From assembly GCA_937892025.1 (NCBI GenBank), contig CALAVA010000368.1, forward strand, positions 1-16,643: a stretch of 16,643 nucleotides of DNA, written 5' to 3'. How positions within the stretch are numbered: the first letter of the stretch is position 1; each line of letters opens with the position of its first letter. The stretch is from an uncultured Bacteroidales bacterium (GTDB lineage Bacteria; Bacteroidota; Bacteroidia; Bacteroidales; WCHB1-69). Shown piece after piece: positions 1 to 7,755 of this stretch. The position numbers were made by a program, and so were the translations under genes. The notes under the pieces were generated by a model. It did no database searches. It saw nothing but the letters and a program-made list of their open reading frames with translations, and was not told the DNA's origin.

Positions 1-982
1 TTTGTCTTTCTTCTATAATTATTTTATCTTTTAAGGGTAGTAATAGCCATTTTCTCAACAAGCGAGAACCCATTGGAGAAATGGTTTTATCTATAATATC
101 CAATAATGTTACAGCATTGTCATTAGGAGAACCTATTAGTTCAAGGTTTCTAATGGTGAATTTATCTAACCAGACATATCTATCTTCTTCTATTCTTGAT
201 ATTTTGCTGATATGGGAAACAGATGTATGATTTGTTTCAAAAAGATAATGCATAGCAGCACCAGCCGCAATCAAACCATAAGGCAAATCAGCAACGCCAA
301 AGCCTTTAAACGATGTTGTTTGAAAATGTTTTAAAAGCAAATCATGAGTAAAATCAGCAGTAAAAACCCAATCTTCGAATGTGGAACAGAAAAAATGATC
401 GCCAAAATGTTGTTTAAATTCTTGTAATTTGCTTTTTTCCACAATAACTTCACTGGGAAGAAAATTTTGTAAAAGTTTGTCTATATAGGCGATATTTCCT
501 TGTGCCACATAAAATTCTCCTGTAGAAATATCAAGAAAAGAAACCCCATATTCTTTATCAAAATGTACACTTGCCAAAAAATTATTTTGTTTTGTTTCAA
601 GGATTTTGTCGTTATATGATACTCCGGGAGTTACCAATTCAGTAACACCTCGTTTTACAATAGTTTTTGTTAATTTTGGGTCTTCTAATTGGTCGCAAAT
701 GGCTATACGCAAGCCGGCACGAACTAATTTTGGCAAATAGGTATCTAAAGCATGATATGGAAAGCCTGCTAAGGCTGTTTCTGCCGCATAACCTGTTCCT
801 CGTTTTGTCAAAACAATACCTAATATTTTTGATGTTTTGATAGCATCTTCGCCAAACGTTTCGTAAAAATCTCCTACACGAAACAACAATAAAGCATTTG
901 GGTATTGTGCTTTAAATGAATGATATTGTTTCATTAAAGGAGTTTGACTAAACTCTTTTTCTGTTTTGTTTTGTTTTGCCAA
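1..982 (-). CDS. mutS: DNA mismatch repair protein MutS, N-terminal part (gene runs off the window)
   Basis: MutS recognises mismatched bases and recruits MutL. About 327 N-terminal codons are present, reading off the left edge, and they align well with E. coli MutS from memory. The mismatch-reading motif GDFYE lies at residues 37-41, so the intercalating Phe is F39 and its partner Glu is E41. Further landmarks are TKRGTG, AGFPYHALDTYLPKLV, ICDQLEDPK and TPGVSYND (mismatch-binding domain), DISTGEFYVAQG (connector domain), and RNLEL...SPMGSRLLKRWLL (start of the core). The clamp and ATPase domains lie outside the window. I chose the TTG at 980-982 as start because it keeps the conserved TPLMKQY segment; an in-frame TAA lies only seven codons further upstream. 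The first ATG, at 934, would cut into the conserved N-terminus. The gene follows yidC by 21 bases on the same strand, so the two are probably co-transcribed. Identity is near certain; the start is less so. Confidence 0.95.
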   Translation of the reverse strand, partial: MAKQNKTEKEFSQTPLMKQYHSFKAQYPNALLLFRVGDFYETFGEDAIKTSKILGIVLTKRGTGYAAETALAGFPYHALDTYLPKLVRAGLRIAICDQLEDPKLTKTIVKRGVTELVTPGVSYNDKILETKQNNFLASVHFDKEYGVSFLDISTGEFYVAQGNIAYIDKLLQNFLPSEVIVEKSKLQEFKQHFGDHFFCSTFEDWVFTADFTHDLLLKHFQTTSFKGFGVADLPYGLIAAGAAMHYLFETNHTSVSHISKISRIEEDRYVWLDKFTIRNLELIGSPNDNAVTLLDIIDKTISPMGSRLLRKWLLLPLKDKIIIEERQ

Positions 983-1003
983 GTTTATAGTTGTTTTATA
1001 GTT

Positions 1004-2992
1004 TTATCTTTTCTTTTTGGAAGAAGATATGCCGTTGTTTTGTTGTTGTCTCCGTCTCTTTTCTTCTTCTTTTAATAAATCGTTCATTCGTTTTTGCCAT
1101 TTGCTTGTTCTATTTTTTTCTTTAACGGGTGTTTTGGCTTTTAATAGCAATTTTTGACGGAGTTTGTCTTCGTTGATAAAGACTCTGAAAGCAAACATTT
1201 GTACAAAAGTTATTAAGTTTACCAACAAATAATAGTAACTCAAACCTGCAGAATAGTTGTTAAAAACGCCTAAAAACATAATTGGCATGAGATACATCAT
1301 CCATTTCATCATTTTCATTTGTTGGTTGTCGCCAGAAGGAGCCATCATTTTGTTATTTAAAATAGTATATGCTAATGTAGCAATGGTCATCAATAAAGTA
1401 AACAAACTGATATGATTGCCATAGAAAGAGGAGATGATAGGAATATGTGTGTTCCAAGAAACGATGGCATCATAAGTGGATAAATCGTCTGCCCACAAGA
1501 ATGATTGTTGTCTTAGTTCGTATGCTGATGGAAAAAATCTAAACATGGCTATCAAAATAGGAAATTGTATAAGCATTGGCAAACAACCTGCCATTGGTTT
1601 TATGCCTGTGGATTTGTAGAAAGACATAATAGCTTGTTGTTTTTTCATCGCATCGTTAGGATCAGGATAACGATTGTTGATGGCATCTAATTCTGGTTTC
1701 ATAACCCGCATTTTTGCGGAAGATAAATAATTTTTGTAAGTAACAGGGAATAAGATAGTTTTAATAATTACAGTTAAAATTAGGATAATCAAACCATAAT
1801 TCCAACCAAATCCTTCTAAAAAGTTGAATATCGGAATAATAAGCCATCTATTAATCCAAGAAACCAATTTGCCTCCTAATTGAATTTGTTTTTCCAATTT
1901 AAGGTCATAAGCTTTTAAAATATGGTATTTGTTAGGACCGAAATAAAAATCTACCTCAAATCCAGATTGATTATTTTCAATATTTATAGTAGCATGTGTT
2001 CTCAAATTTTTTAAGGCTCTAGAATTTCCTTTATCTGGAATTTCTGCAATCATAGATGCTGTTGAGAATTTATCTTTAGCAATTATAGTAGCAGAAAAGA
2101 ACAATTGTTTAAAAGAAATCCATTTTAGGCTTGTTGTAGAAAATGTGGAATCTCCTTTGTTTTCAGATTCTTTTAGATGATCAACATCTTCAATATCACT
2201 AAAATATACATTAGTTGCCAGCATTTCACTTTTGCGATTTCTTTCTTGTTGTTGTAGTTGGATATTCCACAATAAATCTACTTTAGATTGATTTTTAGTG
2301 ATATATTTATCTATATTAACAAAATTTACTTGCAAATTGGTTTTGTAATCATTTCCATGAATGGTATAAGCAAATTCTAAAAACGCAGTGCTGTCTTCTT
2401 CTTTGGCAGAAATGTTTGGATAGACTCTAAATGGTAGTATTATAGAATCATTATTGCTGATATTAATGGTATCTTGGGAATTAAATATACTTTCAAAATA
2501 TAAATCGTAGGTGTTGATATTTAAATAATTAGAAAAGAAAGTAAATCCAAAAACATTATCATTATTGCCTTTTTCAAACAATACGACAGGTAAAGAATCG
2601 TATGTTTGTACGTTTTTCATTATAACAGATTCTATTTGAGCACCTTTTGGGTTGATTTTAAGTATATATTTATCATTTTGAACGATAATATTTTTTGTTT
2701 TTCTTTCTTGTGCGGCAAGAGCAAAATTGCCATAAATGGCTTTTTGTTTTTCATATAATATTGCTTCATCTTCAACTATGGTGGTATCTGTGGATAATGA
2801 TAGTTCTTGTTGTTTTGCGTTTTCTATAGTTGCAATAGAATCTGCAAGGTGTGCTGTTTGTTGTGCAACTAAAATAGAATCAGCAATACGTTTCTGTTCT
2901 ATTTGTTGTTCTTTAGATGGAGTGATATAAATACTATAGCCAACAAATAATGCAAAAATTAGTAATAATCCTATGATGGTATTTTTATCCAT
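1004..2992 (-). CDS. yidC: Membrane protein insertase YidC (Oxa1 family)
   Basis: YidC inserts and folds inner-membrane proteins, alone or with SecYEG. The 662-residue protein has the full Gram-negative layout. An N-terminal membrane anchor covers about residues 5-24. A large periplasmic beta-sandwich domain starts near the ILKINPKGAQIESV stretch. The conserved five-helix insertase core covers about residues 390-600, with landmarks AKMRVMKPEL, MAGCLPMLIQFPILIAMF and SAGLSYYYLLVNL. The groove position that is Arg in E. coli (VRGIMYPLT) is Lys here (IIKTILFPVT), which keeps the positive charge; as far as I recall this is usual in Bacteroidetes. Roughly the last 60 residues are very rich in Lys and Arg (for example KEEEKRRRQQQ), as expected for a ribosome-contacting tail. 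A good promoter lies about 50 bases upstream. It appears to be the first gene of a yidC-mutS transcript. Confidence 0.97.
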   Translation of the reverse strand: MDKNTIIGLLLIFALFVGYSIYITPSKEQQIEQKRIADSILVAQQTAHLADSIATIENAKQQELSLSTDTTIVEDEAILYEKQKAIYGNFALAAQERKTKNIIVQNDKYILKINPKGAQIESVIMKNVQTYDSLPVVLFEKGNNDNVFGFTFFSNYLNINTYDLYFESIFNSQDTINISNNDSIILPFRVYPNISAKEEDSTAFLEFAYTIHGNDYKTNLQVNFVNIDKYITKNQSKVDLLWNIQLQQQERNRKSEMLATNVYFSDIEDVDHLKESENKGDSTFSTTSLKWISFKQLFFSATIIAKDKFSTASMIAEIPDKGNSRALKNLRTHATINIENNQSGFEVDFYFGPNKYHILKAYDLKLEKQIQLGGKLVSWINRWLIIPIFNFLEGFGWNYGLIILILTVIIKTILFPVTYKNYLSSAKMRVMKPELDAINNRYPDPNDAMKKQQAIMSFYKSTGIKPMAGCLPMLIQFPILIAMFRFFPSAYELRQQSFLWADDLSTYDAIVSWNTHIPIISSFYGNHISLFTLLMTIATLAYTILNNKMMAPSGDNQQMKMMKWMMYLMPIMFLGVFNNYSAGLSYYYLLVNLITFVQMFAFRVFINEDKLRQKLLLKAKTPVKEKNRTSKWQKRMNDLLKEEEKRRRQQQNNGISSSKKKR

Positions 2993-3043
2993 TTGTCTTA
3001 TTTTAGGTAATTTTTATTTTGTTTAATATAATTTTGTAAACTG

Positions 3044-3051
3044 CAAAGATA
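3044..3051 (-). promoter_or_regulatory. Bacteroidetes-type -7 promoter element for yidC-mutS
   Basis: Read on the minus strand this is TATCTTTG, an exact match to the Bacteroidetes -7 consensus TAnnTTTG, about 50 bases before the yidC ATG. Transcription would start near 3038, giving a leader of about 45 bases. I see no clear -33 TTTG box at the usual distance, only T-rich sequence. Confidence 0.65.
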
Positions 3052-3171
3052 ACATAAAAATCAATATATAAAAAAATCATTATCATACTGAAAATCAAAA
3101 AATATGATTTTAATAAAAATTGTAATTCAATAATAATTTAGAGTAATTCTTGATTTTTAAATAAAAAACGT

Positions 3172-5694
3172 TTAATACATATCATCTTCATCGAAATCTT
3201 CTTCTCGATTTGTTTTTTGCTTTTGTTTAGTTTTGTAATTAGAAAAATTGTAAGTTATAGTAATCCACAATTGTCTTGAATCTCTTGTCCGATTCATTTC
3301 ACTATTATAACTTGATTGGTAAGTAGAACCATAAGAAACGACGTGAGTTTGTCGGCTATTAAAAATATCGTTTAATCTTAGCGAGATAGACAATGTCTTT
3401 TTTAAGAATGATTTTTTGATACCCAAATCCATATTCCAAGAGGCATTCATTCTGCCTTGTCCTGCACCTCCAGATTGAAATCCCATACTATTTAAAGTGA
3501 GGGTAGGAGAACGATAATTGGCACTCAATTGAATTTGAAAATCTAAAGGAAGGGTAAAATTGTTATTCAAACGCATTTGCCAAGATAAGTCATTGCGGAG
3601 CGATTGGTCATATAGAGAATCTGCATTGACAATTGTTTGAAATAAGCTTGCATTGGCACTCAATTTCCAAAATTTCCATAATGTTTGTTGATAGGATAAT
3701 TCTACACCATAAGAATGACTATTGTGTAAATTGGCGTATGTTGTATAGGTTGTAGAATCGTTAATTAAAGTAGTATAACGAGAAATGATGTCATATCTAT
3801 ATCGATAAAACGCATTGAAAGAAATGCTTGTTTTTTTGAAAGAACATAAATATCCAAGGTCTATTGAATGTGTAAATTCTGGTTTTAGTTTTCGGTTGCC
3901 TTGTTGGAGATTTAAGTTGTCCATATCGTTTAAGAATGGATTTAATTGTCTGCCTTTTGGTCTGTTTACTCGCATACTATAACTCAATTGCATAGAGTGG
4001 ATATCGTTAAAATCGTAGCGTAGATGTATGGTTGGAAATATATTAAAATAGGGGGCAGGAGAAAATGTTTCTGGGTCTGATTGCAATTTTGAAATATTTT
4101 TTGCCAATTCGGCTCTTACTCCAACTTGATATTTAAATTTAGTTTTAATGGTATTAGAATATATCAAATAAGCAGCATTGACAATATCGGTATAATTTGA
4201 TTTTTCATTTCTGTTGGTTTTTTCAATCAAATTATCAAAAGAAGTACCACCAAAATAAGAATATTTTTCACTATTGTATCGATAGGTTAATTTATAACCA
4301 GATTCTAATCGGCCACCATTGCCGATAGGTGTTACAAAGTCTATTTGAGCAGTTAATGTTTTGTCATTTGATTGGTTTATATTACGTTGAAAATCATCAA
4401 AATAACGCGGATAATAATAATTTTTTTCAATGTCGTTGCCAGAATATCTATTGTTGTTTGAAAAATAAATATCAGCGGTTAGTTCTCTACCTTTTACCGC
4501 CGTAGAAACGTATTTGTAATTGATAGAGGCGTTGAGACTATGTGTCGGTTTTTTTATATTAGTGCTATGTTGGTCGTATGCTGAAACGGAGTCATTGACA
4601 CTATTGTTGGTGAAAGAACTAATAGAATTATTGTTATTATTGATATGTCGTCTATAAGTAATTTCAAAAGATAAGGTGTGATTATCGTTGATAAAATAAT
4701 CCATACCGCCTCGTAGAGATTGTGGCATGCCAGAAAAAGAACCAACAGAAGTTTGTGTTAAAAAAGTTGTGTCATTGTTAAAAATATTTTCTCTAAACAA
4801 ATTTGAAGAATTGTGAGAACCAAAGCGTCTAATGTTGTAACTTAAAAACAAATTCACTTTGTTGAGTCTGAAATTAAGGTTTAGAGAAGCGTTATATTTT
4901 CCGAAATAGACATTTTTGTTATCATCACTCATACCAGCACCTACTGAAGCGGAAATGTTAAAACCTAACATTTGTTTCTTTTTCAAAACAACATTGATAA
5001 TACCAGATATGCCATCAGGCTCGTATCGTGCTGAAGGATTGGTTACAACCTCTATACTTTCAATCATATCCGCAGGTATTTCATCCATAGTTAGATTTGT
5101 TGGACGTCCGTCAACCAACACCGTAACACTATTACTACCTCGCAAACTTACATTGCCATCTAAATCTACACTTACCGAAGGCACGTTTTCCAAAATGTCT
5201 ACACCTGTAGAGCCTTCAGTAACAATGCTTTTATCAACATTAAAAACACGTTTGTCCAAGTTGCTTTGTATCATTTCTTTTTCAGTGCTAATAACAACAC
5301 CCTCCAATTGTTTGGACGAAGATTTGAATTTTTGTTTGCCCAACATAGCAATAGGTGTTTCTTTGCTAATATGAATATTAGAAACGAAAATATTTTTATA
5401 GCCAATATAACTAATTCTAATATAATAATCTCCAAAAGGAACATTGTCTATCGCAATAAATCCTTGATTGTTGGTGATACCTCCACCAATTACAGAGGAG
5501 TCTTTTTGGCTAAAAATACCGACAGTAGCATATTCAAGAACTTGATTGTTGTTGTCAATAACAGAACAAGCGATAACGCCTTTGTCTTGTTTGACCATTT
5601 TTTGAATATTTTCTGGTATTTGTTGCTTGTTTTGAGCATGTAAAGACAAACAACTAAAAAAAATGAACAATCCTATGTATTTTGCGATTTTCAT
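3172..5694 (-). CDS. TonB-dependent outer-membrane receptor with carboxypeptidase-like N-terminal domain
   Basis: This is an 840-residue outer-membrane active transporter of unknown substrate. It starts with a signal peptide (hydrophobic FIFFSCLSLHA, likely cleaved after A20). A carboxypeptidase-regulatory-like beta-sandwich follows at about residues 38-120 (GGGITNNQGFIAIDNVPFGDYYI). The TonB plug is at about 135-240 (DILENVPSVSVD, DGNVSLRGSNSVTVLVDGRP, IESIEVVTNPSARYEPDG, GIINVVLKK). A large beta-barrel runs to about residue 815 and ends in an aromatic strand (LWITITYNF). A charged Lys-rich then acidic tail follows (REEDFDEDDMY), a tail type I associate with this receptor family. No SusD-like partner lies nearby, so it is not a typical glycan-uptake SusC. 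The frame is open upstream to a TTG at 5754, but the ATG at 5694 puts the signal peptide at the N-terminus and avoids overlap with pcm. It lies 11 bases after pcm and is probably co-transcribed with it. Confidence 0.88.
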   Translation of the reverse strand: MKIAKYIGLFIFFSCLSLHAQNKQQIPENIQKMVKQDKGVIACSVIDNNNQVLEYATVGIFSQKDSSVIGGGITNNQGFIAIDNVPFGDYYIRISYIGYKNIFVSNIHISKETPIAMLGKQKFKSSSKQLEGVVISTEKEMIQSNLDKRVFNVDKSIVTEGSTGVDILENVPSVSVDLDGNVSLRGSNSVTVLVDGRPTNLTMDEIPADMIESIEVVTNPSARYEPDGISGIINVVLKKKQMLGFNISASVGAGMSDDNKNVYFGKYNASLNLNFRLNKVNLFLSYNIRRFGSHNSSNLFRENIFNNDTTFLTQTSVGSFSGMPQSLRGGMDYFINDNHTLSFEITYRRHINNNNNSISSFTNNSVNDSVSAYDQHSTNIKKPTHSLNASINYKYVSTAVKGRELTADIYFSNNNRYSGNDIEKNYYYPRYFDDFQRNINQSNDKTLTAQIDFVTPIGNGGRLESGYKLTYRYNSEKYSYFGGTSFDNLIEKTNRNEKSNYTDIVNAAYLIYSNTIKTKFKYQVGVRAELAKNISKLQSDPETFSPAPYFNIFPTIHLRYDFNDIHSMQLSYSMRVNRPKGRQLNPFLNDMDNLNLQQGNRKLKPEFTHSIDLGYLCSFKKTSISFNAFYRYRYDIISRYTTLINDSTTYTTYANLHNSHSYGVELSYQQTLWKFWKLSANASLFQTIVNADSLYDQSLRNDLSWQMRLNNNFTLPLDFQIQLSANYRSPTLTLNSMGFQSGGAGQGRMNASWNMDLGIKKSFLKKTLSISLRLNDIFNSRQTHVVSYGSTYQSSYNSEMNRTRDSRQLWITITYNFSNYKTKQKQKTNREEDFDEDDMY

Positions 5695-5705
5695 TAGAAT
5701 TGGTT

Positions 5706-6362
5706 TTATTGTGATTGATATTCTGTTTGGCTGAGCATAGGAACAAAAGCACAATAGCCATGCGTTGTTATGTTTAAGTTATTTTCATCAGTTTTAACAA
5801 TTTTTTTCATTTCTTGACACTTGTCGCCGGTGGGGCATATCATTATTCCTCCAATTTTGAGTTGTGCAATTAATTTTTCAGGTATTGTTGTGGCCCCACA
5901 GGTTACGATAATTCTGTCAAAAGGGGCAAATTCTGTCCAACCTGCATGACCATCTCCATGTTTTGTGGCAATGTTTAATTTTAGGGTAGCAAACAGATGT
6001 TTGGCATCTTCATACAATTGTCTATGACGTTCTATTGTATAAACAGTGGTATTCATTGTTTTAAGAATTGCAGCCTGATATCCACTCCCTGTGCCTATTT
6101 CCAAAATTTTCATATCGGGTTTTACGGATAATAAAGTAGTTTGAAAGGCAACTGTGTAAGGTTGGGAAATTGTTTGTTGGCAGGCGATTGGCAAGGCTTG
6201 GTCTTGATATGAATGGGCTATCAAAGAAAATGGAACAAAATAATGGCGTGGCATAGTTTTCATGGCCTGAAGAACATTTTCGTCAAAAATTTCTTTTTTA
6301 CGGAGTTGTTCTATCATTTTCGCCCGCATTCCTTGATATAAAGTTGTATCTGCTATTATCAT
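5706..6362 (-). CDS. pcm: Protein-L-isoaspartate O-methyltransferase
   Basis: Pcm uses S-adenosylmethionine to methylate isoaspartyl residues in aged proteins, starting their repair in the cytoplasm. The 218-residue protein has the family landmarks in order: PRHYFVP (about 38-44), the signature ALPIACQQTISQPY (about 56-69), the SAM-binding loop LEIGTGSGYQAAIL (about 87-100), the acidic ERH after the second strand (111-113), and KHGDGHAGW and APFDRIIVTCGA. Length matches E. coli Pcm closely. The ATG at 6362 is preferred over an in-frame TTG two codons upstream at 6368. The gene follows the dnaN terminator hairpin and precedes the TonB-dependent receptor by 11 bases, an odd functional pairing. 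I see no exact -7 promoter in the short gap after dnaN; TATATTTTG at the hairpin edge is off the consensus by one base. Confidence 0.95.
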   Translation of the reverse strand: MIIADTTLYQGMRAKMIEQLRKKEIFDENVLQAMKTMPRHYFVPFSLIAHSYQDQALPIACQQTISQPYTVAFQTTLLSVKPDMKILEIGTGSGYQAAILKTMNTTVYTIERHRQLYEDAKHLFATLKLNIATKHGDGHAGWTEFAPFDRIIVTCGATTIPEKLIAQLKIGGIMICPTGDKCQEMKKIVKTDENNLNITTHGYCAFVPMLSQTEYQSQ

Positions 6363-6378
6363 AGTCAAAATATAAAAC

Positions 6379-6400
6379 GAGGCAAATTTTGCCTCTTTTT
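6379..6400 (-). terminator. Hairpin terminator after dnaN (possibly bidirectional)
   Basis: GAGGCAA and TTGCCTC form a 7-bp stem around a 3-base loop at 6379-6395. In the minus direction, the direction of dnaN, it is followed by CGTTTTATATTTT. On the plus strand it is followed by five Ts. It sits 26 bases past the dnaN stop and just before the pcm start, so it should end or attenuate dnaN transcription before pcm. Confidence 0.6.
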
Positions 6401-6420
6401 AGTTTTTTTATCTTTTATTT

Positions 6421-7557
6421 TTAACTTAACATAACAGGCATAACCAAAACAAGAATGTCTTCATCTGTTTCTGTTTCTGTTGGAACAATTAAGCCTGCTG
6501 CTGTAGGATTAGAGAATTTGAAAAAGACACTATCTGTATCTAAATTTTTCAATATTTCTTGTAGAATTTTGGAACTGAAACTTATTTCAAAAAAGTCTGT
6601 TTCTTGGTTTTCTGTTTCAAAAACACAAGGCAAGGCCGCTATTGCCTTGGAAGAAATTTCAGTATCTTCTGCTGTCATAATCAACTCTTTTGGGGTGATT
6701 TTAAAACGCACTTGGTGAGTTAATTGGTTTGTGAATTGAACAAGAGAACTTAATTTTTGCAACAATGGAAGACGTTCTATTTGTAGAATATTGTTGTTGT
6801 TGCTTGGTATAACCGCTTCGTAATTGGGATATTTGCCTTCAATCAATTTAGAAAAGACGTACATGCCATCAACAGTGAAAGCAACGTTGCCTTCTCCAAA
6901 ATCTATTCTGACATCGCAATCTAATGTAGAAAAAATATCTTTGATTGTAGCAAGTGGTTTTTTGGGGAGAACAAAAGACATGTCCAAGCCAGTTTGGATT
7001 TTGTGGTTGCGGTAACGCACCAAACTACGACCATCTGTCCCAACAAAGGTAACATATTCCGGTTTTAATTCACATAAAACCCCTGCCATAATTGGTCTTG
7101 CCTCTGGTTGTCCTGTTGCAAAAATGGTTTTTTTTATGGCATCAACCAACGTTTTTGTCGGAAGAATGAAAGATTTTGCTTCTGTTAATGTTTTCAATTC
7201 AGGAAACTCATCTGTCGGAAAACCAACAAGGTTATAAGTTGAGCCGTCTGCAAGCATTTCTATTTCGTTGTGTTCAGAAATATTAAACGTAACACGAACC
7301 TCTGGCAACAATTTCAATGTTTCTACAATAATTTTATATGGAACAACCACTTTTCCTTCCCCTATACTTTCAGACAATTCAAATTGGGCAACCATAGTTG
7401 TTTCCAAATCAGTACCTACCAAAGTAAGTTTTTGGTCTTTTACTTCATACAAAATATTTTCACTTACAATGGGTGATAATTTATTATTGGGAGACAAAAT
7501 TCTCCCAACAGATTGTAAATTTTTGAGTAATAATTGACTCTCGACAATAAATTTCAT
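6421..7557 (-). CDS. dnaN: DNA polymerase III beta subunit (sliding clamp)
   Basis: DnaN dimerises into a ring around DNA and tethers DNA polymerase III and repair proteins. The 378-residue protein is slightly longer than E. coli DnaN (366) and shows the three repeated clamp domains, about 1-125, 126-250 and 251-378. Landmarks are the N-terminal MKFIVESQLLLKNLQ, GTDLETTM in domain I, ATGQPEARPIMAGV and GTDGRSLVRY in domain II, and LIEGKYPNYEAVIP before domain III. The C-terminus LVMPVMLS corresponds to the YVVMPMRL end of E. coli DnaN, which helps form the peptide-binding pocket. The ATG start is unambiguous. A -7 promoter element lies 24 bases upstream and a terminator hairpin follows, so it looks like a single-gene transcript. 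It is not next to dnaA here. Confidence 0.97.
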   Translation of the reverse strand: MKFIVESQLLLKNLQSVGRILSPNNKLSPIVSENILYEVKDQKLTLVGTDLETTMVAQFELSESIGEGKVVVPYKIIVETLKLLPEVRVTFNISEHNEIEMLADGSTYNLVGFPTDEFPELKTLTEAKSFILPTKTLVDAIKKTIFATGQPEARPIMAGVLCELKPEYVTFVGTDGRSLVRYRNHKIQTGLDMSFVLPKKPLATIKDIFSTLDCDVRIDFGEGNVAFTVDGMYVFSKLIEGKYPNYEAVIPSNNNNILQIERLPLLQKLSSLVQFTNQLTHQVRFKITPKELIMTAEDTEISSKAIAALPCVFETENQETDFFEISFSSKILQEILKNLDTDSVFFKFSNPTAAGLIVPTETETDEDILVLVMPVMLS

Positions 7558-7580
7558 TTTTTTAAGATTTTATTAAAGTA

Positions 7581-7588
7581 CAAAAGTA
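7581..7588 (-). promoter_or_regulatory. Bacteroidetes-type -7 promoter element for dnaN
   Basis: On the minus strand the sequence is TACTTTTG, an exact fit to TAnnTTTG, 24 bases before the dnaN ATG. Transcription would start near 7575, leaving a leader of about 18 bases. No clear -33 TTTG box is seen. Confidence 0.55.
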
Positions 7589-7614
7589 TAAAAAAAAATT
7601 ATACCATAGAAAAA

Positions 7615-7633
7615 AATATTTTGCAAAAATATT
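7615..7633 (-). terminator. AT-only hairpin followed by a T-run, downstream of the U32 gene
   Basis: AATATTTT and AAAATATT form an 8-bp inverted repeat around three bases. In the minus direction it is followed by TTTTTTC, which resembles a weak intrinsic terminator. It lies about 120 bases after the stop of the U32 gene and just upstream of the dnaN promoter. A stem of only A and T is weak and the base composition makes chance likely, so an operator or no function is equally possible. The rest of the 7558-7755 gap holds only the dnaN promoter; I see nothing else in it. Confidence 0.3.
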
Positions 7634-7755
7634 GATTTTAATGAAGTGTTTGCACAAAAGAATTTACCTGCCTAATCACCATAAAGAGAATTGTAGTTGT
7701 TCTCAAAAATCAAGTTTTTAAATTCTATTTGAATAGTTTTTAACAGTAGAGATAT

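Noticed and set aside
3091..3111. Hairpin AAAATCA/TGATTTT downstream of the receptor gene as its terminator
   Set aside because: It is A-T rich, lies about 60 bases past the stop and lacks a following T-run in the minus direction.
4916..5643. Long plus-strand ORFs opposite the receptor gene
   Set aside because: They are antisense shadows of a well-supported conserved coding sequence, with no recognisable domain.
3172..5694. SusC-type glycan receptor of a polysaccharide utilisation locus
   Set aside because: No SusD-like lipoprotein, glycosidase or regulator is adjacent, and the protein is smaller than usual SusC proteins.
7641..7721. 26-codon plus-strand ORF with several cysteines between the U32 gene and dnaN
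   Set aside because: Very short, no supporting promoter or family resemblance, and it overlaps the expected 3' region of the U32 transcript on the other strand.
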